From Pseudobutyrivibrio sp. OR37 (GTDB lineage: Bacteria; Bacillota; Clostridia; Lachnospirales; Lachnospiraceae): a DNA stretch of 64,000 nucleotides. Shown here one piece after another: positions 7,841 to 16,607 of this stretch. Within the stretch, counting starts at the first letter, position 1; each line of letters begins with the position of its first letter. The notes below the pieces were generated by a model. That model saw only the letters and a list, made by a program, of their open reading frames with translations, was not told the DNA's origin and did not search any database. The stretch lies in contig NZ_FOQF01000022.1 in NCBI RefSeq assembly GCF_900113655.1, positions 1 to 64,000 on the forward strand. The letters run 5' to 3'. The position numbers and the translations under genes were made by a program.

Positions 7841-7921
7841 CTATTCTAATTTAGATATAACATAACCAACCCCATCAACTCTTCCGACTAATTCATATGA
7901 GTTTTTTGGGCACAGTTTGAT
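7841..7921 (-). pseudogene. 3'-end remnant of a lost effector gene
   Basis: Between 7328-7828 and the SUKH gene the minus strand encodes KNSYELVGRVDGVGYVISK and a short tail ending in TAG at 7841-7843, with stops immediately upstream and no start signal. The tail VGYVISKLE matches VDYTISKLE at 5807-5836, and the bases after the stop (towards AATATTATG) are also similar. I infer the preserved end of a toxin gene that once preceded this immunity gene. Confidence 0.45.
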
Positions 7922-7987
7922 TTATTAAATCAGAATAAGTTTTTTGTGTTATATCTCTTTAAACCAATGCAATGTATTACATCAATA

Positions 7988-8539
7988 CTATTTATAATTT
8001 TTTGCCAGTTCTCTCATTTGCGCTAAAATATCATCTTGTATATTCATTTCTATTTTATCTAAATCAATATTTTCCTCGAAAGGCTCAATCCCTTCTACAA
8101 ACTCTTTAAAAGAATCAACTAGTTTTATCATTTCTGAATTGCTAGACTCATGACGCCATAAATATATTGCCGCAGTATCTTTAGCCATACATATTAAGTC
8201 TCCACCAGATACATCAGCAATAGGAATATACTTATCATTTAATATGTCTCTAAAATATGTAATTTTGTCATATATATTATCATTTCCTTGATTTAATCCA
8301 TAAAACCCAAATATATCTAGGTATTCTTCTTTAATTATACTTTGGTTATTTGTGACTTTATATGCATAATTTTCAACTAAATAATCATTACCATGTTCCT
8401 TTAAAAAAATAAAATACTCATCTGTTTTTGCTATATTATTTTCAATAAAAAAACGTTCCGTAATATCGTCATCCCAAATTATTTTTTCTCGATTGGAATC
8501 ATCCATTAAATTATTTAACTTTTCTCTAAAGTTTTCCAT
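7988..8539 (-). CDS. SMI1/KNR4 (SUKH) family immunity protein
   Basis: A 183-residue cytosolic protein. The core IPIADVSGGDLICMAKDTAAIYLWRHE pattern (positions about 105-132: a hydrophobic strand, then SGGD, then the IYLWxHE strand) is typical of SUKH superfamily proteins, the commonest immunity proteins for nuclease toxins. It begins 5 bases after the stop of the LXG-HNH effector and is therefore its likely cognate immunity protein, binding the nuclease domain in the producer cytoplasm. It closes the long transcription unit that begins at 21813. Confidence 0.8.
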   Translation of the reverse strand: MENFREKLNNLMDDSNREKIIWDDDITERFFIENNIAKTDEYFIFLKEHGNDYLVENYAYKVTNNQSIIKEEYLDIFGFYGLNQGNDNIYDKITYFRDILNDKYIPIADVSGGDLICMAKDTAAIYLWRHESSNSEMIKLVDSFKEFVEGIEPFEENIDLDKIEMNIQDDILAQMRELAKNYK

Positions 8540-8544
8540 TTATT

Positions 8545-10575
8545 TCACCTCATATTTCTCATGTCTGCCGCCGCACCTATATGTGGTATCCTACTATGCA
8601 AATCTGTAGGAAGCAATTCAATAGTCGTTGTGTTTTTATGATGCGGTGTTAACTTCATGTCTCTAAGAAGTTGTTTAACTTTATTATTAGAAGACAACCC
8701 TAATTCAAGTTTTAACTTTGAATATACTTTGCTAAAATCCTTCTGCGAACCATCCAAAACTCCATCATCAAATACCAGCTCACCTTTCGACCATTCAGAA
8801 AAATTTGGTCTTCCGTTTTTGAATGGTATTCCCTTTCCATTAGTAACTTTATTTACTTCAGGTAAATCTGATATCCATATACTTTCGCCAGGTGTCCCCT
8901 CCCAATGTCCATTTTTCCTAGGTAATCTTGTTTTTTTTGCTGTGGTTTTGTTCACATCCACCTTAACGCTCTCGCCCCTCAGCTTGAGCAACTCACTACC
9001 ATCAATACGCGACATAGCTGTTGCAGTTGCAATCTGGCCATCGGAGGACTTCCATGCTTCTATATCAACATCCTTTAAGCCTGGGAAATTGTTGTGGGTG
9101 CCGTTTGCGCAATCTGCATTCCAAGCATTATATCTGGCTGCATCTTCGGCAGACATAAAGTCAGTGAAATTAATTTCGTTGTCAGGTAATAATGATTCGT
9201 GTGCAATATCGTTAAGACTTGGGCCATCTGGCTTAGCTTTAAATTTGCCTGCAAAGTTTCCGATAGACTCATATGTTCCTGGATCTATTAATGCTCCTAT
9301 GAATATTTCTGCCGCTGCTTGTTGGGTTTGATTAAGTCCAACATGTTGATCTATAAAGTCTACTGTTAGACCAGTTGCCTCATCCCCCAATAAATTAACA
9401 GCATACTCCTTTGCTACAGCTACATATACTGCTTTTGATAGTTCAAAACCTGTCTTTCCTGCTGCTAACGCCTCGGAGTATGCAGACGAAGCAGGCATTA
9501 ATATAGATACTGCAATCGTATTTGCCTGACCCCAAAGATCATATATCTCCTGATTACCCATAAATATAGTATCTCGCAATGGATTAAAGGCGTAGGAAGA
9601 GAGGTCTCCTTTCATGCCGTAATATACATCATCAACACCTTCCATTGCATTAGATAATCCATATCCAAAGACACATGTACCAGTCATGCACAAAGCTCCA
9701 GCTACAAGGGGTGTTGCCGCACCACCTGATGCAACTATCGCTACTCCACCTATAAAAGCTACACCTAAGCCTTTAATAATTTCAGCTCGTCCTTGATCAA
9801 TTCTAGCCTGACAAGCCGCATCATAGTCTGCCTGCATCTGATCAGCTACCTGCTGCAATTTCTCACCAGCTGCATTTATATCTGCTTCGTGATTCTTTAA
9901 AAATTCCTGGCTCAACTGCATTGATTCATAAAGCTGATATGCGTACATATTGTTGGCGCAATCGCCACTCTTATAATCTCCTGGCTTAATACTTTCCTGG
10001 TAGTATGTGATAAATAATTCTAGATTTGCTATAAAGTCAGTTAAAGAATCTAAATCTGTCGAGTGTAAATTTTCATAATTAACAATAGATTCGTCCAGAT
10101 TATCAATCTTCTGAATCATCCAGTTCAAGTCAAAATCTACTGTTTCTTTGCTAGGTAGTGGCAAGCTAACAATATCTGAAACGCTATTTAAGGATGTTTG
10201 CATTTCTGAACTAATCGTTTCATTATCCGTTAAATATTGCCTAACCTGCTCCTGTACCTGAGCCATAGTCTCTGCGTTGAACTTTGTGGCATAATCACTA
10301 TCTATTCCAAAATAATTAGTTTCATACAGCAATAGTTTCGACTGATAATCCACAAGCATCGTAGCAACAGCACTAATTAATGGTAAATGTATTTCACTTG
10401 CATAGGTTTTAATATTATCTGCTGCTGTTCCTGTGAAATCTTCAGAATTAATTACATTAGTTATATCCTCTGATAGTTTTTCAAGAATATCCTGTATCTC
10501 GGATATTCTTGTAACTGCCGTATTGTAAGCCGATAATGTTTCCAAAAAGCTTACTTTATAATTTTTCCCTTCCAT
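8545..10575 (-). CDS. LXG effector with HNH/Endo VII-type nuclease toxin domain
   Basis: This 676-residue protein has an N-terminal LXG domain (about residues 1-230, with the FTGTAADNIKTYASEIHLPL signature). A glycine/alanine-rich hydrophobic stretch at about 265-315 could help membrane passage, and a pre-toxin region follows. The C-terminal end has LTPHH and ELLPTDLHSRIPHIGAA, a His-rich pattern of the HNH/Endo VII (LHH/WHH-like) toxin nucleases. Predicted role: T7SS-exported DNase acting on competitor cells. The DUF5344-like, DUF5082-like and DUF4176 genes precede it and a SUKH immunity gene follows within 5 bases. The cassette follows essC with short gaps, so it is probably co-transcribed with the secretion core. 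Confidence 0.85.
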   Translation of the reverse strand: MEGKNYKVSFLETLSAYNTAVTRISEIQDILEKLSEDITNVINSEDFTGTAADNIKTYASEIHLPLISAVATMLVDYQSKLLLYETNYFGIDSDYATKFNAETMAQVQEQVRQYLTDNETISSEMQTSLNSVSDIVSLPLPSKETVDFDLNWMIQKIDNLDESIVNYENLHSTDLDSLTDFIANLELFITYYQESIKPGDYKSGDCANNMYAYQLYESMQLSQEFLKNHEADINAAGEKLQQVADQMQADYDAACQARIDQGRAEIIKGLGVAFIGGVAIVASGGAATPLVAGALCMTGTCVFGYGLSNAMEGVDDVYYGMKGDLSSYAFNPLRDTIFMGNQEIYDLWGQANTIAVSILMPASSAYSEALAAGKTGFELSKAVYVAVAKEYAVNLLGDEATGLTVDFIDQHVGLNQTQQAAAEIFIGALIDPGTYESIGNFAGKFKAKPDGPSLNDIAHESLLPDNEINFTDFMSAEDAARYNAWNADCANGTHNNFPGLKDVDIEAWKSSDGQIATATAMSRIDGSELLKLRGESVKVDVNKTTAKKTRLPRKNGHWEGTPGESIWISDLPEVNKVTNGKGIPFKNGRPNFSEWSKGELVFDDGVLDGSQKDFSKVYSKLKLELGLSSNNKVKQLLRDMKLTPHHKNTTTIELLPTDLHSRIPHIGAAADMRNMR

Positions 10576-10581
10576 TTTTCA

Positions 10582-10851
10582 TTATCCCTCAAAATTATTT
10601 TGTAAATCTTCATCCATTTCTTTTAATTCAGATATTACTGTCTTCATACTAGATACATTTGTCGTTACCATCTGTTTATACGAGCCAACTGTATTGAGGA
10701 TTTTATCTAGCATTCCCCCATAATTTTCAAGCATGATATTTTGCGAATCAGTAAATTCCAAATTCTCTGTTGCTGCATTTATAGTATTTACGTCTGAGTT
10801 ATAGGTATCTAGCAAAGTAGATATCCCACCATTAACCTTTAATTCTCCCAT
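10582..10851 (-). CDS. YwqI-like (DUF5344) small helical partner of LXG effector
   Basis: An 89-residue predicted helical hairpin without a WxG motif. Size, Ser/Thr-rich helices and position directly upstream (6 bases) of an LXG gene match the YwqI/YxiC family (DUF5344), which accompanies LXG toxins such as YwqJ in Bacillus subtilis. It probably binds the LXG domain before export. A paralogous position is taken by 25185-25481 and 40187-40492. Confidence 0.65.
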   Translation of the reverse strand: MGELKVNGGISTLLDTYNSDVNTINAATENLEFTDSQNIMLENYGGMLDKILNTVGSYKQMVTTNVSSMKTVISELKEMDEDLQNNFEG

Positions 10852-10865
10852 AATATCACCTCGTA

Positions 10866-11270
10866 CTAATTAAAGTGTTTTTCAGCTTCATTAATTAATG
10901 ACTGTATTCGCGACCTAAGCCAACCTATAGCTCCGTAATGTTCGTTATTTTCCGCTTTCAAAGCTGTGATTTTGTCACAAATAGCATCTAATACAACATC
11001 AATATTTTCGATATATGTATCATAAGCTGGTGGAACATAATCCTGCGTGCATTCAACTACTGTGGTTTTATTTGTACCATACCATGTACCATCCGCCGCA
11101 AAGGGTGTAGCAACATTATCATTCCAATTTTTCTTAAGCTGATCCACCTCATCTTTTGCATCTGCAATATCCTTTTTTACCGCTTCCAGTCTGGATATCT
11201 TTGCAAGATTAGCATCAATCGCACTATTATGCCCATTTATTTCAGCATATAAATCATCTATAAGTCCCAT
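10866..11270 (-). CDS. YwqH-like (DUF5082) coiled-coil partner of LXG effector
   Basis: A 134-residue helical protein: N-terminal coiled coil, a central WYGTNKTTVVECTQDY segment, and a second long helix containing a run of Leu/Ile heptads. This is the layout of YwqH-type DUF5082 proteins found before LXG toxins. It lies 14 bases upstream of the DUF5344-like gene. I infer that the two form the export complex with the LXG domain. Similar proteins are at 23027-23419 and 40510-40944. Confidence 0.65.
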   Translation of the reverse strand: MGLIDDLYAEINGHNSAIDANLAKISRLEAVKKDIADAKDEVDQLKKNWNDNVATPFAADGTWYGTNKTTVVECTQDYVPPAYDTYIENIDVVLDAICDKITALKAENNEHYGAIGWLRSRIQSLINEAEKHFN

Positions 11271-11279
11271 AGTTCCCCC

Positions 11280-11597
11280 TTATCTATTGTTAAGCAATGA
11301 AACGGAGCCTTTTTCAAAATTCTTTTCCTCTGTCCACTTATCTAGATTATTGACCATTCGATCATTATCCTCATCACTATAACCTTCAAAAATGATTTCA
11401 GAAATATCTTCATTATTGAAATATAATAGTTTGTCACTAACTAATCCCTGAGGATAGATACAGCCACCATATTCAAATAAATACTGTTTGCCATTTCTTT
11501 GAATAACCATTCCTCTTGAAATAATCATAAGCTTCTGAATTCCGCCATTTAAAATAACTACAGTGCCAAGAGGTAATCTTCTTGTTAAATCTTCCAC
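11280..11597 (-). CDS. DUF4176 domain protein
   Basis: A 105-residue predicted beta-rich protein with the family pattern LPLGTVVILNGGIQKLMIISRG, then FEYGGCIYPQG, YFNNEDISEIIFEGYSDE. DUF4176 proteins are regular members of Firmicutes T7SS effector loci; their exact role is not settled, though an accessory or chaperone function is usually assumed. A second copy with the same block order is at 40946-41287 in the NADase cassette. Here it opens the LXG-HNH effector cassette, 18 bases after a small membrane-protein gene. Confidence 0.8.
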   Translation of the reverse strand: MEDLTRRLPLGTVVILNGGIQKLMIISRGMVIQRNGKQYLFEYGGCIYPQGLVSDKLLYFNNEDISEIIFEGYSDEDNDRMVNNLDKWTEEKNFEKGSVSLLNNR

Positions 11598-11615
11598 AAC
11601 AAATAATCCTTCTTT

Positions 11616-11777
11616 CTATCTTTTCTGTTCTATATTATTTTTCTTTAAATACTCTGTATATGCGTTATTATCATCTCTATCAATTCCATATCTGTGACTA
11701 GGGAAAAAAACAACCCTTAATATGGATAATACAGCTATAACAACTAACAATATAATAGTAGCTTTTTTACTCATCAT
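11616..11777 (-). CDS. small single-pass membrane protein downstream of essC
   Basis: A 53-residue reading frame (two consecutive in-frame ATGs, the second giving 52) with an AAGGAG ribosome site 4 or 7 bases upstream. Residues 5-24 form a hydrophobic helix (ATIILLVVIAVLSILRVVFF), and the tail is polar. Its start lies 10 bases after the essC stop, so it is translationally well placed in the core operon. It resembles no family I can name. Small membrane proteins of T7SSb include EssA, but this one is much shorter and I see no sequence match. Confidence that it is a gene comes from the start signal and tight operon position. Confidence 0.6.
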   Translation of the reverse strand: MMSKKATIILLVVIAVLSILRVVFFPSHRYGIDRDDNNAYTEYLKKNNIEQKR

Positions 11778-11786
11778 TTCTCTCCT

Positions 11787-14700
11787 TTATTCTTCTTCCC
11801 ACAATGGTGTTTTCAACTTAACAACCATGTTGTCCTTCATGTAATATCCGTCACCAAGCTCTACCTTCTTCTTGAATGCACGAGCTACAGTTAGAGGTAT
11901 TTCAACTGGCTTCATCAATACTAAATCATCAAAGAACATGAAGTGCTTCTGTTCCTTAATCTTCTTTAAGATTTCAGGTGCGTTAAATGGAATCTGCTCA
12001 TTTTCGATTCCACCAATGATGATGCCGACATGCATATTCTTGTATTTACCAATGATGTTTCTGTAAGCGTTCATAACTGTTGTGTTAGAAGAAATGCTTG
12101 TAACAATATCAGGCTGCTGAATAATGATAAGGATTAGCTTGCCATCATTTACCGCATTAACATTGCCATTTGCCAATGCTTCGTATCTTGCTGCAAGAGC
12201 CTGCTCTGTGCTTGTAATCACTTCAATAGCAGCATCTTCTGTCATTGAATAGCTTGCCACATTAGGCATATCCTTTAATGCTGCAAGGCCTCTATCGATA
12301 CCATCGATGATGTGTACCTCTGTCATGTCTGGATACATCTTGTTTAACATGCCAACAATATACTTGATGATATTGTGACGGCCACGGCCTTCTCTACCAG
12401 AAATAGCCATTGCACCCATTGTTCCTATATCTAACATGAATGGCTCTACAGTTGCATAGTTAAGACCTACTACAACCTCGAACTTCTTACGTGTAAATCT
12501 GTTCAGGTTAGCTTCTACCATGCTAGATGTAAGGACTGCAGGGATTTCTGGAATCTCTCTAGCCTTAAGACCAGCATATGTTTCGTTTGTAGATGATATA
12601 AATGTCTTGATAGCTTCTACTCGCTCAATTTCCTTTTCGCCTTCAAATGCAAGATATGTCTGGCAATCTAAATGCTTCTTGTCGATTTCCACAATGGCAC
12701 GACCACTAATATCTTCTATACGCTCTCTACAATGCTCGAATAATGCACTGTATTCATTTGAATCGTTGCAGAATAATGCAATTCTACAAGAGAAATTACT
12801 AAGGTACTTGTAACCCATACCTGCTGTCTGGGCGTTTGCAAGCACAACTGTAACACCTACTGTGATACCTTCTCTACAAAGTGTTAGTAGGTCGTCATTT
12901 TCTGTGAAATACATTTCCTTCAAAGCTGTAAAGTTATCCACCATAAGAACTATCTGTGGAAGGTCTGTCTTTCCAGCTTCACGATATGCTGCAAAGGAAC
13001 TTACACCTACTGAAAGTAGCTTTTCCTTTCGCATTTCGATTTCTGTATATAAAAGCTTGAACAGGTTCTTTAGCTTCTCATCTTCAGATGATGTAACTAC
13101 ACCACCCACATGATTCAAGCCTTCAAAGTTCTTAAGAACCATTGATGCAAAATCCAATACGTAAATATTTACTTCCTGTGGAGAATATTTTGTAGCAACA
13201 CTTCTTGCAATAGCCTGAAGAAGGTTTGTCTTTCCAGACTGTGAAGAACCAATAATCATTACATTTTCTTTTGTAAGATTGATAGAGTGCTTGCCCTGGA
13301 ACTGGCTATCTGGGTCATCAAAGATACCGATATCTGCAATAATATCTGTTCCATTTGTTGCAAGCTCTTCTCTTGCAGGGAAGTCTATAACCTTTGCTAA
13401 TGGTGGTAAACAAATTTCCTGAAGCTTTTCAATGTGATGTTCCTTGCAGTATTCATTGACACGCTCAACAATAGCTTCAAGCTGATTCTGCTCACCCTTA
13501 GACTTTTCTGCCTTTTGCTTGTAAAGGACAGTTCTCTTTCCTGATAAATCTACACCATTAATTTCAAATTTCTTACTGTTTTCTGTGCTGCTGACAACAG
13601 CTGGTGCACCACTGTATGCAGACTGGAACAATTCGAAGATTTCGTTATTACCAACCTGGAGATAAGCTCTACCTGGCTCTCTAATTTCTGCTGCAAGAGG
13701 TGATTTTAATACCTCATTACTATCTGATTTATCCTGCACCTTCAAACAAAGCTTGAACTTTGAGTTAGACCAAATCTGGTCATTAACTACACCGGCTGGC
13801 TTCTGTGTTGCAAGAATAAGGTGTACACCCAAGCTTCGTCCGATACGGGCAGCAGAAATAAGCTCTTTCATGAACTCTGGCTGCTCGCTCTTTAACTCCG
13901 CAAACTCATCTACGATAAGAATTAAGTGTGGGAGTGGAGTCTCAACCTTGCCCTGCTTGAACAAGCTGATATAATCATCAATCTTATTTACTTTGGCTTC
14001 TCTAAATAATCCCTGACGACGTAACAGCTCGGCCTTGATAGAACGAAGTGATCTATCAATCTGCTTTCCGTCGATGTTTGTAATAGTTCCTGTTAAGTGT
14101 GGAAGGTTTGCAAACTGGTCGGCCATTCCACCACCCTTAAAGTCGATGATAACGAATCCAACTTCGTATGGATGGAAAAGTGTAGCCATAGACAGGATGT
14201 AAGACTGGATAATCTCTGATTTACCAGAACCTGTTGTACCGGCAACAAGACCGTGTGGTCCATGGAATTTTTCATGTAAATCAAGGTAAACTACTTCACC
14301 ACCACTCTTTACACCAAGTGGTGCTGCCATGCTCTTATAGATTTGAGAGCTTCCCCATCTTTCTTCAAGGTTAAGGTCATAGGCATTCATTATTCCAAGG
14401 AGCTGATAGAGAGAAATGTTCTTTGTCAATGTTCCCTCTAGGCTCATTTCATCTATATAAACGCAGCCCAATCTAAGTGCTAGCTGCTGCACATCTTCTC
14501 TGCTTGTGTGAGGATATTCAAAGGTCTGGATATTCTTTCCATCCTCAGCATCCTGAATGTAGCCTCTGTAAGCATCGCTCTGTAAGAATACAAGCTGTGA
14601 GCAGTACATATTTAAAAGCTCCTGCTGCTCTTCCCAGAACAAGAATACAAATCCAAGCTTTGATGCTCTATCCACATAATCCATAACTGGGTGCTTACGG

Positions 14701-16328
14701 ATACGCTCTGAACGATATACAAATACAACGTATGTAGGAAGCTTGGCTACCACATCTTCACCAAGCTGCTCTCTTGCATTTAATTCGTTATATAAGAATT
14801 CAAGTGCTCTCTTTGCACTTTCATCATCATACATGAAATATCTCATGCCACCGTTATTGGATGACATATTTTTGAACCATCTAGCCCATGCAAAATCAAG
14901 AACATCATTCTCGCCAATAACCAAGAACATCTTTACTTCTTTGTAGAAATATTCGCCGGCGATTGTTACCATCATGTTCTTCATAAGCTGATATAATTTT
15001 TGACGCTCAGCAACAAAACCTACAGCATTTGCTTCCTTTAAATGAAGCACTACAGGCATTCCATCAATATACTGATATTTATCATGAATCTTCTCAGGAA
15101 TATCCATCATGTCGTCCTCGATATCGATGTATTCCTGCTTCTTATAATCAACCTGCTCTTTGGATTCTACTAAACCAGTTCCAATCCAAACATCCAGGAA
15201 ATCTTCCTCTTCCTTTGTGTGAGAAAATAGGTTTCCATCAAACTGCTTGATAGAATTCATAGTATCTTCTACTGAACGATTCATCTTGAGCATGATAGTC
15301 TTTTCGTCATTTCTGGCAGTGACTATTTCATCCTCTTTTCTAGCAATGTAATCGTCGTAGTAAGCTATTCTTTCCTCTTCCTTTTTCTTACGCTTTTTCT
15401 TGTCCTGGAAATAATTGATTACTGCTAGGACACCACTAATCATACCTGTTGCAGCAAACATGATTACGTAAGAAAGATTACTTCCCATCATAAGGCCACG
15501 AACACCAACCATAACGCAAAGCATCATAACTGTTGGAAGTAAAACCATAAACAGATTCTTCTGCTCGTCGTTCTGTTTTGATTTTGGTGGCAATACCTCT
15601 ATACTTTCCTCCGGCACCTTATAATGCTGGCGCACACTTCTTGAATAGCTAGGGTAATTGAAATGAATATTATTTGCTTCTATTAACTGATTTGGGAGCT
15701 TTGTATCGATTCCGATAGAATCTGAAGTATAAAGATTATCATTCTCCAAATAAAATACATGACCATATAAGCCTAAGAAATCCTTAGACTTTAGCTTTTC
15801 ATTGCTATCCTTATGTAGCAAACCATTGACAGTAACACCATACTCCAAGTTACTGGTATCAATGGTAAAACCATCTCCTGACTTGTTTAGTACAACCGAA
15901 CCTGACTTTAATTCTCTATCAAAGAATCTGATATCACAGTTTCTATCACCACCGATTGATAAAGTGTTCTTACCTGCAATATTTATCACCAGGTTATAGT
16001 TATCCTGTACTGTATCAAAAAATGCATCATATTCGATATTAAATAATTCGCTACCTGTCTCTCCATTTGCTACCTTAAGTACATTACCTATTGTTAGGCT
16101 GGCGTTATTAGAATCCTGCTTGCCATTAAAGCAAACTGGGCTTTCTGCAATTGCTTCCAATTCACCATTATTATTCTTTAATGCAATAGTGAACTCCTGA
16201 TCAAAATCTTCCTTTAGTAACTGTACCTGGCAGTTCTTACCTGTTCCTATTAGCAAACCCTTAAAGTCATCTTCTACGACCACTTCCTTGTATAATTTGC
16301 TACTGAATACCGTAATCTTATACTTCAT
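11787..16328 (-). CDS. essC: EssC-like FtsK/SpoIIIE ATPase, T7SSb motor
   Basis: This 1513-residue membrane ATPase drives substrate export. The N-terminus holds two FHA-like domains (residues about 1-100 and 110-210, with GNCQVQL and GDRNCDIRF segments). Two membrane helices lie at about 255-312. Three P-loop domains follow: D1 has an intact Walker A, GTTGSGKSE near residue 695; D2 has GSSQSGKTN near 1025; and D3 has GREGRGRHN near 1305, which lacks the GKS/T and is probably inactive for ATP hydrolysis. This is the standard EssC plan. It is preceded by the YukD-like gene (18 bases). N-terminal FHA domains fit with regulation by the kinase encoded in the same operon. Confidence 0.95.
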   Translation of the reverse strand: MKYKITVFSSKLYKEVVVEDDFKGLLIGTGKNCQVQLLKEDFDQEFTIALKNNNGELEAIAESPVCFNGKQDSNNASLTIGNVLKVANGETGSELFNIEYDAFFDTVQDNYNLVINIAGKNTLSIGGDRNCDIRFFDRELKSGSVVLNKSGDGFTIDTSNLEYGVTVNGLLHKDSNEKLKSKDFLGLYGHVFYLENDNLYTSDSIGIDTKLPNQLIEANNIHFNYPSYSRSVRQHYKVPEESIEVLPPKSKQNDEQKNLFMVLLPTVMMLCVMVGVRGLMMGSNLSYVIMFAATGMISGVLAVINYFQDKKKRKKKEEERIAYYDDYIARKEDEIVTARNDEKTIMLKMNRSVEDTMNSIKQFDGNLFSHTKEEEDFLDVWIGTGLVESKEQVDYKKQEYIDIEDDMMDIPEKIHDKYQYIDGMPVVLHLKEANAVGFVAERQKLYQLMKNMMVTIAGEYFYKEVKMFLVIGENDVLDFAWARWFKNMSSNNGGMRYFMYDDESAKRALEFLYNELNAREQLGEDVVAKLPTYVVFVYRSERIRKHPVMDYVDRASKLGFVFLFWEEQQELLNMYCSQLVFLQSDAYRGYIQDAEDGKNIQTFEYPHTSREDVQQLALRLGCVYIDEMSLEGTLTKNISLYQLLGIMNAYDLNLEERWGSSQIYKSMAAPLGVKSGGEVVYLDLHEKFHGPHGLVAGTTGSGKSEIIQSYILSMATLFHPYEVGFVIIDFKGGGMADQFANLPHLTGTITNIDGKQIDRSLRSIKAELLRRQGLFREAKVNKIDDYISLFKQGKVETPLPHLILIVDEFAELKSEQPEFMKELISAARIGRSLGVHLILATQKPAGVVNDQIWSNSKFKLCLKVQDKSDSNEVLKSPLAAEIREPGRAYLQVGNNEIFELFQSAYSGAPAVVSSTENSKKFEINGVDLSGKRTVLYKQKAEKSKGEQNQLEAIVERVNEYCKEHHIEKLQEICLPPLAKVIDFPAREELATNGTDIIADIGIFDDPDSQFQGKHSINLTKENVMIIGSSQSGKTNLLQAIARSVATKYSPQEVNIYVLDFASMVLKNFEGLNHVGGVVTSSEDEKLKNLFKLLYTEIEMRKEKLLSVGVSSFAAYREAGKTDLPQIVLMVDNFTALKEMYFTENDDLLTLCREGITVGVTVVLANAQTAGMGYKYLSNFSCRIALFCNDSNEYSALFEHCRERIEDISGRAIVEIDKKHLDCQTYLAFEGEKEIERVEAIKTFISSTNETYAGLKAREIPEIPAVLTSSMVEANLNRFTRKKFEVVVGLNYATVEPFMLDIGTMGAMAISGREGRGRHNIIKYIVGMLNKMYPDMTEVHIIDGIDRGLAALKDMPNVASYSMTEDAAIEVITSTEQALAARYEALANGNVNAVNDGKLILIIIQQPDIVTSISSNTTVMNAYRNIIGKYKNMHVGIIIGGIENEQIPFNAPEILKKIKEQKHFMFFDDLVLMKPVEIPLTVARAFKKKVELGDGYYMKDNMVVKLKTPLWEEE

Positions 16329-16346
16329 AATCCTTCTTCCTATCTA

Positions 16347-16598
16347 CTATTTTTCGTAAAAAATAACTGACCCATTTCTGAGGCCGAGGCTTTCAAGTGT
16401 AGCCTCGCCTCTAATTAATGCTATTGGGTTTTCCGCACGCATATAGCACTGTACTGGATCATCCATATCTATTGGCAGCTTAAAACTGTTTTTCAAGCCG
16501 TAGATTAATTCATTTGCAGTAATATCCAGCGGAACCTCTATATCGAATTCCTGATTCTCTTTAACATTTTTAAATCTGATGATTATCTTTGTATCCAT
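16347..16598 (-). CDS. esaB: YukD/EsaB ubiquitin-like T7SS protein
   Basis: An 83-residue protein with a beta-grasp pattern: IIIRFKN, FDIEVPLDITANELIYGL, a central helix, and LESLGLRNGSVIFYEK at the end. Length and motif match YukD/EsaB, a conserved cytoplasmic component of T7SSb. It lies between the FHA pseudoprotease gene and essC with 9- and 18-base gaps. Like its homologues it lacks the C-terminal diglycine and should not be conjugated. Confidence 0.9.
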   Translation of the reverse strand: MDTKIIIRFKNVKENQEFDIEVPLDITANELIYGLKNSFKLPIDMDDPVQCYMRAENPIALIRGEATLESLGLRNGSVIFYEK

Positions 16599-16607
16599 AC
16601 CTAACCC

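Noticed and set aside
8657-9331. Plus-strand open frame of 224 codons opposite the LXG-HNH effector
   Set aside because: It mirrors the minus-strand codons of a clear effector and has no start signal or homologous motif.
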